Below are positions 22,268 through 30,932 of a DNA stretch of 64,000 nucleotides, piece after piece. The notes beneath the pieces were generated by a model that did no database searches, was not told where the DNA came from, and was given only the letters and a program-made list of their open reading frames with translations. This DNA comes from Clostridia bacterium (GTDB taxonomy: Bacteria > Bacillota > Clostridia > Oscillospirales > CAG-272): the NCBI GenBank assembly GCA_017450945.1, contig JAFSSP010000017.1, positions 1 through 64,000 on the forward strand, given 5' to 3'. A program made the translations under genes and the position numbers. Position 1 is the stretch's first letter. Every line of letters starts with the position of its first letter.

Positions 22268-23932
22268 ATGGAAGAGATGAACAACAATTTCATTTATGAT
22301 TTGATTGACAAAGATCTTGCCGAGCATCCGGATATGAAGGTGCACACGCGCTTTCCGCCCGAGCCGAACGGATACCTCCACATCGGCCACTGCAAGGCGC
22401 TTTGCGTGGACTTTGGAACCGCCAAAAAGTACGGCGGTCTGTGCAATCTCCGCATGGACGACACCAACCCTGCCAAAGAGGATACCGAGTACGTCGATGC
22501 GATCAAAGAGGATATCCACTGGCTTGGCTTTGATTGGGACGACCGCTTTTTCTACGGATCGGATTATTTTGACATCGACTACGAACTTGCCGAAGATCTC
22601 ATCAAGCGTGGTCTTGCCTACGTCTGCGAACTCTCGGCAGAAGAATTCCGCGATCCCAAATACTGCGGAGATTTGACTCATCCGGCCGTCTCGCCCTGCA
22701 GAAGCCGCTCGCCCGAGGAAAGCCTCGACCTCTTCCGCAGAATGAAAGCGGGAGAATTCCCCGAAGGCAAATACACTTTGCGCGCCAAGATCGACCTCGA
22801 ATCCGGCAACTTCTGTATGCGCGATCCGGTCATCTACCGCATCAAATACGTCGAGCATCACCGTCAAGGGACGAAATGGTGCATCTTTCCGATGTACGAC
22901 TTTGCCCACCCGATTCAGGACGCGCTCGAACACGTTACCCACTCGCTCTGCTCGCTGGAATATGAGATTCACCGCCCACTCTACAACTGGGTGCGTGACA
23001 ACGTGAACATTCCGGGCAACACGACCGGTTTTCCTCGCCAGATCGAGTTTGCTCGGCTGAATATCACCTACACGGTGCTCTCCAAACGCTTCCTTCGCGG
23101 CCTTGTCGAAGGCGGCGTGGTGGACGGCTGGGACGACCCGAGAATGCCCACCCTCTGCGGGCTTCGCAGAAGAGGCTATACCGCGGCGTCGATCCTTGAC
23201 TTCATCGGACGCACCGGCGTTGCAAAATCGGATAGCCTTGTCGATATCCGTCAGCTCGAAGCCTGCCTGCGCGACGAGCTGAACCAAAAAGCGCCCAGGC
23301 GCATTGCCATCGAAAAGCCGATCAAGGTCGTGGTCGATAACTACCCCGAAGGCAAAACCGAGTATTTTGAAGTTTCCAACAATCCGAGCGACGAAGCCGC
23401 CGGGACGAGAAAGCTCCCATTTACGCGTGAACTTTACATCGACGAGAGCGACTTTGCCGAAGTACCGCCGCCCAAGTTCTTCCGCATGAAGCCGGACGGT
23501 GAAGTGCGACTTATGGGTGCGTATATCGTCAAGTGCGAACGCATTGAAAAGAACGCTGACGGCAGTATCAAAGAGATCCACTGCACGGCCGACCTGGAAA
23601 CCGGCAACGGTATGCCCGCCGACGGCAGAAAGGTCAAAGGAACCATTCATTGGCTCTCTGCCGACTATGCAAAGGATGTAACACTCCACCTTTACAACAA
23701 CCTGACCACGCTGGAGAATCCCTCGGACAAGCCGGACGACAAGGATTACACCGATTTCATCAATCCCGAGTCGCTTATCGTAGTCAAAGGGGCAAAAATC
23801 GAGCCTGCTCTTGCCGACGCCGCCCCTGGCGACAAGTTCCAGTTCGTCCGCTTCGGCTACTTCTGCAAGGACACGAAAAACGAGAATACCTTTAATAGGA
23901 TCGTACCGCTGAAGGATAGTTTTGGGAAATAA
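22268..23932 (+). CDS. glnS: Glutamine--tRNA ligase
   Basis: A 554-residue class Ic synthetase with HIGH in PEPNGYLHIGHCKAL (about residues 34-48) and VLSKRFLRGLV as the KMSKS-type loop (about 270). Two C-terminal beta-barrel anticodon-binding domains follow, with the family length. GlnRS is absent from many Bacillota, which use GatCAB transamidation; its presence implies direct charging of tRNA-Gln. It follows gltX in the same operon and ends at a strong terminator. Confidence 0.96.
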   Translation: MEEMNNNFIYDLIDKDLAEHPDMKVHTRFPPEPNGYLHIGHCKALCVDFGTAKKYGGLCNLRMDDTNPAKEDTEYVDAIKEDIHWLGFDWDDRFFYGSDYFDIDYELAEDLIKRGLAYVCELSAEEFRDPKYCGDLTHPAVSPCRSRSPEESLDLFRRMKAGEFPEGKYTLRAKIDLESGNFCMRDPVIYRIKYVEHHRQGTKWCIFPMYDFAHPIQDALEHVTHSLCSLEYEIHRPLYNWVRDNVNIPGNTTGFPRQIEFARLNITYTVLSKRFLRGLVEGGVVDGWDDPRMPTLCGLRRRGYTAASILDFIGRTGVAKSDSLVDIRQLEACLRDELNQKAPRRIAIEKPIKVVVDNYPEGKTEYFEVSNNPSDEAAGTRKLPFTRELYIDESDFAEVPPPKFFRMKPDGEVRLMGAYIVKCERIEKNADGSIKEIHCTADLETGNGMPADGRKVKGTIHWLSADYAKDVTLHLYNNLTTLENPSDKPDDKDYTDFINPESLIVVKGAKIEPALADAAPGDKFQFVRFGYFCKDTKNENTFNRIVPLKDSFGK

Positions 23933-23940
23933 AATAAAGC

Positions 23941-23977
23941 AAAAAGAAAAGAAGCCGCAAGGCTTCTTTTCTTTTTG
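23941..23977. terminator. Bidirectional terminator between glnS and asnS
   Basis: AAAAAGAAAAGAAGCC, loop GCAA, GGCTTCTTTTCTTTTT. Confidence 0.9.
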
Positions 23978-23981
23978 ATAA

Positions 23982-25376
23982 TTAGTATTCTGCGTTCCCG
24001 ACCGTGCGAGGATAAGGAAGCACGTCGCGGATGTTCGAGACGCCGGTGATATACATGATAATACGTTCAAATCCAAGTCCGTAGCCGGCGTGCTTGGTGC
24101 CACCGTACTTGCGCAGGTTGACGTACCACCAATAGTCCTCTTCCTTGAGTCCCAGCTCGTTCATACGATCGGTCAGAACGTCGAGTCGCTCTTCCCTCTG
24201 GCTTCCACCGATGATCTCGCCAACGCCGGGAACCAGAAGATCCATCGCAGCAACCGTCTTGTTGTCGTCATTCAAGCGCATATAGAAGGACTTGATCTCC
24301 TTCGGGTAGTCGATAACGAACACAGGCTTGCCGAAAATCTTTTCGGTCAGGTATCTTTCATGTTCGGTTTGCAGGTCGCAACCCCACTCGACCGGGTACT
24401 TGAAGGCTTCGCCGCTTGCTTTGAGCAGTTCGACCGCTTTGGTGTAGGTTACCTTCTCGTAATCGCTGTTTGCAAGAGCTGTCAGGCGTTCGAGGAGCGT
24501 GTTGTCAACAAATTTGTTGAAGAACTCGATCTCCTGTGAGCAGGTTGTCAGGACATGATTGATGATGGCTTTGATCATATCCCAAGCCAGCTGCATATCG
24601 TCGTTCAGATCTGCAAACGCGATCTCTGGCTCAATCATCCAAAACTCGGCGGCATGGCGCGCGGTGTTGGAGTTCTCGGCACGGAAGGTTGGGCCAAAGG
24701 TATAGATGTTGCCAAAAGCCTGCGCAAAAGTCTCACCCTCGAGCTGCCCCGAGACCGTCAGGTTGGTCGATCTGCCAAAGAAATCCTGCGACCAATCAAT
24801 GCTACCGTCCTCTTTACGCGGCGGGTTTTCGGGATCCAGCGTGGTGACGCGGAACATAGCGCCTGCTCCTTCGGCATCAGAGCCGGTGATCAGCGGCGTA
24901 TGTACGTAGACGAATCCACGGCTGTGGAAGAAGTTGTGAATGGCGTATGCCACTTCGCTCCGCACGCGGAAGACTGCCGAAAACAGGTTGGTACGCGGGC
25001 GCAGATAGGCCTGCTCGCGCAGGTACTCGACCGTGTGGCGCTTCTTCTGGAGCGGATAATCGGGAGTGGAAGTTCCCTCCACCGCGATCTCGGTCGCTTT
25101 GAGTTCAAAGGGCTGCTTTGCCTCTGGGGTCAGTTCAATCACACCGGTGACGACCAGCGCGGCTCCGACGTTCTGTTTTGCGATCTCGTCGTAGTTGTCG
25201 ATCTTGTCACGCTCAAAAACGACCTGGAGCGTGCCAAAACAGCTGCCGTCGTAAAGATCAATAAAACCGAACGCCTTGCTGTCACGGATACTGCGCGCCC
25301 AGCCGCCGAGCGTTACGGTTTTGCCCGAAAAGGCGGTCTGGTCTGCATAAATACTTTTAATCAGTTCTCGTTTCAT
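23982..25376 (-). CDS. asnS: Asparagine--tRNA ligase
   Basis: A 464-residue class IIb synthetase. An N-terminal OB fold binds the anticodon ([20 protein letters not shown], about residues 22-41). The catalytic domain has motif 2 [21 protein letters not shown] and motif 3 [15 protein letters not shown] near the C-terminus. Full length. It has its own consensus promoter at 25411..25439. With AsnA encoded nearby it completes direct Asn-tRNA formation. Confidence 0.97.
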   Translation of the reverse strand: MKRELIKSIYADQTAFSGKTVTLGGWARSIRDSKAFGFIDLYDGSCFGTLQVVFERDKIDNYDEIAKQNVGAALVVTGVIELTPEAKQPFELKATEIAVEGTSTPDYPLQKKRHTVEYLREQAYLRPRTNLFSAVFRVRSEVAYAIHNFFHSRGFVYVHTPLITGSDAEGAGAMFRVTTLDPENPPRKEDGSIDWSQDFFGRSTNLTVSGQLEGETFAQAFGNIYTFGPTFRAENSNTARHAAEFWMIEPEIAFADLNDDMQLAWDMIKAIINHVLTTCSQEIEFFNKFVDNTLLERLTALANSDYEKVTYTKAVELLKASGEAFKYPVEWGCDLQTEHERYLTEKIFGKPVFVIDYPKEIKSFYMRLNDDNKTVAAMDLLVPGVGEIIGGSQREERLDVLTDRMNELGLKEEDYWWYVNLRKYGGTKHAGYGLGFERIIMYITGVSNIRDVLPYPRTVGNAEY

Positions 25377-25410
25377 AGGATTCCTCGTATTGGAAAATAG
25401 AATTTGAAAA

Positions 25411-25439
25411 ATTATAGCACAGTTCTATGGAATTGTCAA
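25411..25439 (-). promoter_or_regulatory. asnS promoter
   Basis: Minus-strand TTGACA, a 17-bp spacer and TATAAT (full consensus). Confidence 0.9.
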
Positions 25440-25440
25440 G

Positions 25441-26964
25441 TCAGTTTTGCGTTTGTAAAAGAAATCGCTCTTTAAGGCCCCTACGGTCGATCTTTCCGTT
25501 TGGCGTCAGAGGCATCTTCGGGAGGCGTTCCAATCGGGTTGGGAGCATATACCGAGGCAGTTTTTTGGAAAGCTCGGAAAGAATTGTTTTCTCATCCACC
25601 AAACCGGTATAAAAGAGTGCGATCTGCTTTTGCGCCTCGTCGTAGAGGGCGCAACAAAGCTGCAATCCATTGACTGTGGCAGCTGCGGCTTCGATCTCGC
25701 CAAGCTCAATCCTATGCCCCATGTGCTTGATCTGCGCATCCTTGCGCCCGACGAAGATGAGTTCGCCAAGCTCGTTGTAATAGGCGTTGTCGCCGGTTTT
25801 GTAGACAAGCTCGGGATAATGATTCTGCAAGGGGTTCTGCACGAAGGCTTCACTCGTTTTCTCGGGATTGTTATAATAACCGAGCGTTACGCAGGTGCCG
25901 CGCAGATAAATTTCGCCGGGTTTGTTTGCTTGCTCGATCTTCTCGTCCCGCTCCCCCAAAAGGAAGAGGTCGGTATTGCGGAAGGGACGACCGATCGGGA
26001 TCGGTTCACCATCGGCAAGCTCCCTCTCTGCCTTCCAATAGCAGGACATTCCGGTGGCTTCGGTAGGCCCATAAAGATTGAAGAAGGTCGCGCCCGGCAA
26101 GGCCTCTCTCCAAAGCCGATACTGCGGAAGCGGAAAAACTTCGCTTCCGAATGCGACTGTGGAAAGATACTTCGGCGGGTTCGTCTCAAGAACACCCAAG
26201 CTGGAGACCATGGTCAGAGCCGAGACAACCCAGCAGATGGTGTTGATCTTGTGTTCGTTGAGAAAATCGCAGAGCCGCGTCGGGAACAAAAAGAGCTTTT
26301 TGGGAATGAGATAGGTCGTAGCACCATATTTGATGGTCGGCATGATCTCTTTTAAGGGCGCGTCGAAGAAAAGCGGCGTCTGGTTGCCGAAGACCGTATC
26401 TTCCGAGAACGGAAGCGCCTCGCAGAGCGATTCAGTGTAGTCGATTACCGAGCGGTGGCAGGCGGCAACGCCTTTGGGAACCCCGGTGGAACCGGAGGTA
26501 AACACCATGTAGATCGGATCGGTATCGATCTGCTTTTTCCGCACTTTTGCAAGGATATTTTCGTTAATTTTGGCTTTTGCAAGCTCGTCGTAAGCAAGTG
26601 CATCGCCCGAAAAGCCAAGCCCTTCGAGCGCCTTTTTGCCCTCGTCGTCATAGATGAGATACTTTGCGCCAACGCTCGAAAGGATCAACTCCATGCGCTC
26701 TTTTGGCATGGAGGAATCGAGCGGAACGTAGGGACAGGCCGCATAGATACAGGCGAAAAAGGCAACAATTTGCGCAGGTCTGCGCTTCATGAGAATGGCG
26801 ACCGGTTCTCCCGGTTGCGCGGTCCCAAGCAGTCCCGTGGCAAGGCTTTGGGCGGTGCAAAGGACTCTTTCAAAGGTTAAACTCTCTTCCCCATCCGAAA
26901 ACGCAAGCTTGTCCGGAACTCTCTTTGCGCTTTCTTCCAGATACTCTAAAATGTTGGTTCTCAT
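25441..26964 (-). CDS. Stand-alone amino-acid adenylation (NRPS A-domain-like) enzyme
   Basis: A 507-residue ANL enzyme of the amino-acid adenylation type, closest in architecture to DltA or free-standing NRPS A domains. Core motifs are IYMVFTSGSTGVPKGVA (A3), NLYGPTEATG (A5), YKTGDNAYYNELGELIFVGR (A7/A8), KHMGHRIELGEIE and PLTPNGKIDRR with the A10 lysine. It should make an aminoacyl-AMP and load it on a thiol carrier, but no carrier-protein gene is in the window. The ATG at 26964 begins one base after the stop of a lipoprotein transglutaminase gene, so they form an operon. The substrate is not readable from the sequence. Confidence 0.88.
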   Translation of the reverse strand: MRTNILEYLEESAKRVPDKLAFSDGEESLTFERVLCTAQSLATGLLGTAQPGEPVAILMKRRPAQIVAFFACIYAACPYVPLDSSMPKERMELILSSVGAKYLIYDDEGKKALEGLGFSGDALAYDELAKAKINENILAKVRKKQIDTDPIYMVFTSGSTGVPKGVAACHRSVIDYTESLCEALPFSEDTVFGNQTPLFFDAPLKEIMPTIKYGATTYLIPKKLFLFPTRLCDFLNEHKINTICWVVSALTMVSSLGVLETNPPKYLSTVAFGSEVFPLPQYRLWREALPGATFFNLYGPTEATGMSCYWKAERELADGEPIPIGRPFRNTDLFLLGERDEKIEQANKPGEIYLRGTCVTLGYYNNPEKTSEAFVQNPLQNHYPELVYKTGDNAYYNELGELIFVGRKDAQIKHMGHRIELGEIEAAAATVNGLQLCCALYDEAQKQIALFYTGLVDEKTILSELSKKLPRYMLPTRLERLPKMPLTPNGKIDRRGLKERFLLQTQN

Positions 26965-26965
26965 A

Positions 26966-28027
26966 TCAGTGAACCTCTGTGATGATCGTCTCGGCGCGCT
27001 TTGGATAAGCACTGCCGTCGAATGCGTAGAAATAGTTTTTTACGCCGGTCGTCTCAAAAGCGCGCGAACGGCTGTAGGCTTCGAGCTGCGCGTCGGTCAT
27101 GAGGCATCCCCAAGGCGGCAGTTTGTCAAGCAAATGGCAGGCGTCAAAATGGTACCAGGTGTTATTCCCGAGATTGACCAGATTCCAATAGTGCCGCTCT
27201 GTGACAATGCCCTCTGTCCTTTGAATATCCAGGTTTTCAATGCCGAGGTATTCAAAGCAGGCTTTGGAGAGCGCAAAATAGGTAAAACAATCACCGTATC
27301 CGTTGACAAGGCCGTAATAGGCGGCGCGCACCCAATCGCTTTTATCCGAATCGTTCTGGTAGGAGATCGATTGATAAACGAATTGATAAACCACGCGCAC
27401 CCGCTCTTCGGTACTCATGTTGACGCCGATGAGCGGCGAGAGCTGTTTTGCAAGAAGCTCGTTCAGCATCTCTTTTGTTACGAGTTCGCGGTAGACGTGG
27501 AGGTAGACCGTCACACTTGAAGTGTTCCCGGCAAAATCTTTGGCTTCGTAAACGACCGGATAACTTCCCGCGCGGCTCAGATCCACCCTATCGGTGTTAA
27601 CGGACAGAACCGGTGCGGGATCAAGATTATCGGTCACGGTAACGCCGGAACGATAGGCAACGCCGTCGCCCAGCACGGTGGCAAGATCCTTTGCACCGGA
27701 AATGACCGGCGCCTCATCGTCAAACATAAGCGTAAAGGTGCTGGAATAGGTAAACTCCTTGCCGTCTTTGGTGCGAAGGATCAAGGTAACCCGGTTTTGC
27801 CCGATGGAATCCATCTTGGTGTCCTCCGAGAACCTGACCGTCGCTCCGGCGGGTAAGGATTCAAAGAAATCTTCGGCCTTGGGAAAGGACTCTGCCACGC
27901 CGATCGCTCCCTTTTGCGGGATCAATTTGACCTCGGGAGCCGTCTGTTGTGCCTTGCAGGAAGCAAAAAGCGAAAAGAAAAGGAGGATCCCGAGAAACAA
28001 AATACAACTGCGTATTTTCGTGTTCAT
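26966..28027 (-). CDS. Lipoprotein with Ig-like domain and transglutaminase-like cysteine domain
   Basis: A 353-residue secreted lipoprotein: signal with lipobox LFASC (Cys about 22), a bacterial Ig-like region (about 95-185, DDEAPVISGAKDLATVLGDG, DUF5011-like), and a C-terminal transglutaminase-like domain with a plausible triad at GYGDCFTYF (Cys), ERHYWNLV (His) and YHFDACH (Asp). Such extracytoplasmic enzymes act as peptidases or crosslinkers. The ATG at 28027 is preceded by AAAGAGGTGG. It sits in one operon with an adenylation enzyme, which suggests a shared role in an extracellular aminoacyl or peptide modification (inference). Confidence 0.87.
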   Translation of the reverse strand: MNTKIRSCILFLGILLFFSLFASCKAQQTAPEVKLIPQKGAIGVAESFPKAEDFFESLPAGATVRFSEDTKMDSIGQNRVTLILRTKDGKEFTYSSTFTLMFDDEAPVISGAKDLATVLGDGVAYRSGVTVTDNLDPAPVLSVNTDRVDLSRAGSYPVVYEAKDFAGNTSSVTVYLHVYRELVTKEMLNELLAKQLSPLIGVNMSTEERVRVVYQFVYQSISYQNDSDKSDWVRAAYYGLVNGYGDCFTYFALSKACFEYLGIENLDIQRTEGIVTERHYWNLVNLGNNTWYHFDACHLLDKLPPWGCLMTDAQLEAYSRSRAFETTGVKNYFYAFDGSAYPKRAETIITEVH

Positions 28028-28061
28028 GGGTTCCACCTCTTTCTTTTGTAAATCTGAAAAA

Positions 28062-29066
28062 TCAAAGCAGATGAATTCCGTTTTCCTCGCAGAGACGAGC
28101 CTCGTCCTCTCTCCAATAGGAGGACTGCACCTCTCCGATATGCGCTTTGCGCAAAAAGAACATGCACATTCTCGATTGTCCGATGCCGCCACCGATGGTG
28201 TAAGGAAGCTCACCGGCAAGAAGCGCCTTGTGGAAAGGCAAGCTTGCCCGCTCCTCGCATCCGCGTTCTTTCAGCTGGCGGCGCATCGCGTCCTCATCGA
28301 CACGAATGCCCATTGAGGAAAGCTCGAGTGCGCAGTCAAGGATCGGGTAATAAACGATGATGTCTCCGTTGAGCGTCCAGTCGTCATAGTCGGGCGCTCT
28401 GCCGTCGTGAATGATGCCGCTTTTCAGCTTGCCGCCGATCTGCATAAGGAAGATCGCGCCGTATTCTTTGACAGCAAGATATTCGCGCTCTTTTGGCGTT
28501 TTGTCCGGCCAACGGTCTTCCAGCTCCTGCGTGGTGATGTAGGTGATCTCCTTCGGAAGGAGCTTACCGATAAAGGCATACTCGTTGACAATGTAGTTTT
28601 CGGTATGACGGAGCGCACGATAGATGGCCTTGACCGTGTGGCGGAGCATGGCCTCGTTGCGCTGCTCTTTGGTAATGATTTTTTCCCAGTCCCACTGGTC
28701 GACAAACATCGAGTGCAGGTTGTCGGTCTCCTCGTCCCTGCGAATGGCGTTCATATCGGTGTAAAGCCCTTCGCCAACGTCAAAGCCGTATTCTTTCAGG
28801 GCAAAGCGCTTCCACTTGGCAAGCGAATGAACGATCTCCAGCTCCGGACCGTTGTAAATGTCGAAATTCACCGGACGCTCGACGCCGTTGAGGTTGTCAT
28901 TGAGTCCGCTTTCTTTTGTAACAAACAAAGGAGCCGAAACTCGAATGAGATTGAGCTGAACCGAAAGATCCTTTTCAAAAAAGTCTTTGACCTTTTTGAT
29001 GGCATACTGGGTCTGGCGCAGGGTCAGGTGCGAATGATAATCTTTTGGAATGATGATATTGGACAT
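28062..29066 (-). CDS. asnA: Aspartate--ammonia ligase
   Basis: A 334-residue ammonia-dependent asparagine synthetase (class II aaRS-like fold). It has the N-terminal [19 protein letters not shown], then [31 protein letters not shown] and the C-terminal [16 protein letters not shown]. Normal family length. It makes Asn from Asp, ammonia and ATP, and supplies the nearby AsnRS. It has its own promoter and lies 34 bp upstream of the transglutaminase gene. Confidence 0.96.
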   Translation of the reverse strand: MSNIIIPKDYHSHLTLRQTQYAIKKVKDFFEKDLSVQLNLIRVSAPLFVTKESGLNDNLNGVERPVNFDIYNGPELEIVHSLAKWKRFALKEYGFDVGEGLYTDMNAIRRDEETDNLHSMFVDQWDWEKIITKEQRNEAMLRHTVKAIYRALRHTENYIVNEYAFIGKLLPKEITYITTQELEDRWPDKTPKEREYLAVKEYGAIFLMQIGGKLKSGIIHDGRAPDYDDWTLNGDIIVYYPILDCALELSSMGIRVDEDAMRRQLKERGCEERASLPFHKALLAGELPYTIGGGIGQSRMCMFFLRKAHIGEVQSSYWREDEARLCEENGIHLL

Positions 29067-29127
29067 GGACGGGCACCTCCTCGGTGTGGGATAAAAGATT
29101 TGAAAATAAGCAAATTATAATAAAATT

Positions 29128-29156
29128 ATTATACCCGATAATCCTTTGTTTGTAAA
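29128..29156 (-). promoter_or_regulatory. asnA promoter
   Basis: Minus-strand TTTACA, a 17-bp spacer and TATAAT. Confidence 0.8.
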
Positions 29157-29175
29157 TGGTTTTGGGCAAAGTTTT

Positions 29176-29631
29176 TCACTTTTTTCGTCTGCTTTCAAAA
29201 AATGACGACAAAAGTTCGCGGCATTCTTTTGAAAGGATGCCTCCCTCGACTTGCGGAGTGCTCTCCAAAGGATAGGCCGTAAGGTTCAAAAGGCTCCCGA
29301 GGGCTCCCTCCCGCGGGTCTTTTGTTCCAAAGACCACACGTCCGATCCTGGCGTGCAAAATGGCGCCCGCGCACATGGGACAGGGTTCCATGGTGACATA
29401 CAACGTGCAATCGCAAAGGCGCGTGCTTCCAAGCGCGCGGCAAGCCCTCGAAATGGCAAGACTCTCGGCGTGCGCGGTTGCGTCCTGCGCTCTCTCGCAC
29501 TCGTTGGACGCCTCGGAAAGGATTTTTCCGTTCCGAACCACAAGCGCCCCGACCGGAACGTCCCCCGACTCTCCTGCCGCTTTTGCAAGCTCGATCGCGC
29601 GTTTCATAAAGGTGGTATCAACTGTTTCCAT
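29176..29631 (-). CDS. tadA: tRNA-specific adenosine deaminase
   Basis: A 151-residue zinc deaminase that converts A34 to inosine in tRNA-Arg(ACG). It has the active-site TAHAESLAI (HAE, about residue 53) and the zinc-binding EPCPMCAGAILHARI (PCxxC, about 82-86). The length matches TadA. The ATG at 29631 follows GAGGTGAGAT. It is flanked by a terminator that separates it from the ABC transporter gene. Confidence 0.95.
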   Translation of the reverse strand: METVDTTFMKRAIELAKAAGESGDVPVGALVVRNGKILSEASNECERAQDATAHAESLAISRACRALGSTRLCDCTLYVTMEPCPMCAGAILHARIGRVVFGTKDPREGALGSLLNLTAYPLESTPQVEGGILSKECRELLSSFFESRRKK

Positions 29632-29647
29632 ATCTCACCTCAAACAC

Positions 29648-29674
29648 AAAAAACCGCCCCGAGGGCGGTTTTTT
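29648..29674. terminator. Terminator after the ABC ATPase gene
   Basis: AAAAAACCGCCC, loop CGA, GGGCGGTTTTTT. Confidence 0.9.
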
Positions 29675-29682
29675 GATAAAAC

Positions 29683-30795
29683 TCAGTGAAGGATGCACCG
29701 CTCGGTGTCCTTATCAAAAATGTGCAGTCTCGTCATGTCAAAGCCAACCTTGACAGTCTCGCCGGCGCGGGTCTGAGATCTTGCCGAAACTCTTGCAATG
29801 AGTTTGCCCTCTTCGCCTACGTTGAGGTAGAGATAAATCTCGGCGCCCATCAGCTCGGTCACATCGACGTTGGCATCCAGCATGGCGTCCTTGTACTTTT
29901 CGGGATCGGGAGCGTCTTCAATGCATTCGGGACGCAGTCCGCAGACAACCTCTTTGCCGATATATTCGGCAAGCTTCGGATCTTCGGCTTTCTCTTTGGG
30001 AAGCTTCAGCGCATTTCCCTCGTAAACGAAGTAAACGCCGTCGCCCTTCTTTTCGAGCGTGCCGTTCATAAAGTTCATTTGCGGAGTTCCGATAAAGCCT
30101 GCAACAAAGATGTTGACCGGCTCGTCATAGAGCTTCTGAGGCGTTGCAACCTGCTGAATGAGACCGTCCTTCATAACGACGATACGGGTTGCCATGGTCA
30201 TAGCTTCGACCTGGTCGTGCGTAACGTAAATGAAGGTGGTTCCCACGCTGTTATGGAGCTTGGTCAGCTCGGTTCTCATTGCGGCACGAAGCTTTGCGTC
30301 CAGGTTGGAGAGCGGCTCGTCAAGCAGGAAGACCTGCGGATCGCGCACGATGGCACGACCGAGTGCCACACGCTGTTTCTGACCGCCGGAAAGAGCCTTC
30401 GGCTTTCTTTCAAGCAGGTGGGTGATGTCAAGGATTCTTGCGGCCTCTTCGACCTTTTTCTTGATGACTTCCTTCGGCACTTTGCTGAGCTTCAGACCGA
30501 ATGCCATATTCTCAAACACCGACATGTGCGGATAAAGAGCATAGTTCTGGAACACCATGGCGATCTTACGATCCTTCGGCGCCACGTCGTTGACAAGGCG
30601 GTCACCGATGAAAAGTTCGCCCTCGGAAATTTCCTCAAGTCCCGCGATCATACGGAGCGTAGTGGATTTTCCGCAGCCGGAAGGGCCAACCAGAACAAGG
30701 AATTCTTTGTCCTTGATCTCCAAATTGAAATCCGAAACGGCGGTAACGCCGCCCGGGTATTTCTTGTAAATGTGTCGCAATGACAGGCTTGCCAT
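29683..30795 (-). CDS. MsmX/UgpC-type ABC transporter ATPase for sugars
   Basis: A 370-residue ATP-binding protein of the MalK/UgpC/MsmX group, which powers carbohydrate importers. Walker A is [12 protein letters not shown] (about residues 38-49), the signature [14 protein letters not shown] (about 135), Walker [13 protein letters not shown] and the H-loop [14 protein letters not shown]-terminal TOBE/OB region (about 235-370) is regulatory in MalK. It is monocistronic with no permease or binding protein nearby, typical of a shared multitask ATPase like MsmX. Confidence 0.93.
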   Translation of the reverse strand: MASLSLRHIYKKYPGGVTAVSDFNLEIKDKEFLVLVGPSGCGKSTTLRMIAGLEEISEGELFIGDRLVNDVAPKDRKIAMVFQNYALYPHMSVFENMAFGLKLSKVPKEVIKKKVEEAARILDITHLLERKPKALSGGQKQRVALGRAIVRDPQVFLLDEPLSNLDAKLRAAMRTELTKLHNSVGTTFIYVTHDQVEAMTMATRIVVMKDGLIQQVATPQKLYDEPVNIFVAGFIGTPQMNFMNGTLEKKGDGVYFVYEGNALKLPKEKAEDPKLAEYIGKEVVCGLRPECIEDAPDPEKYKDAMLDANVDVTELMGAEIYLYLNVGEEGKLIARVSARSQTRAGETVKVGFDMTRLHIFDKDTERCILH

Positions 30796-30867
30796 AGATC
30801 AATCCTCCTGATTCGGGACATAGCTTTTGAGTATATACTATTGTACCAAATATCTCTGCAAAATGAA

Positions 30868-30898
30868 AGGGCTTTATTCCCCAAATTTCGCCCTTTGT
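30868..30898 (-). terminator. Probable terminator after tex
   Basis: Minus-strand AAAGGGC, a long loop, GCCCTTTCATTTT; a weak T-run. Confidence 0.45.
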
Positions 30899-30899
30899 T

Positions 30900-30918
30900 C
30901 TTGTGCAAATTGCACAAG
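30900..30918. promoter_or_regulatory. Perfect 19-bp palindrome, possible operator
   Basis: CTTGTGCAA-A-TTGCACAAG lies between the tex stop and the ABC ATPase gene (probable minus-strand start region near TACAAT at 30840). It resembles an operator for a dimeric repressor. It has no T-run of its own. Confidence 0.45.
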
Positions 30919-30932
30919 ACAAATGAAAAGCA

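Noticed and set aside
20518..24103. Very long antisense open frames across gltX and glnS
   Set aside because: Class I synthetase motifs are clear on the plus strand; the antisense products are His/Val/Phe-rich shadows without domains or starts.
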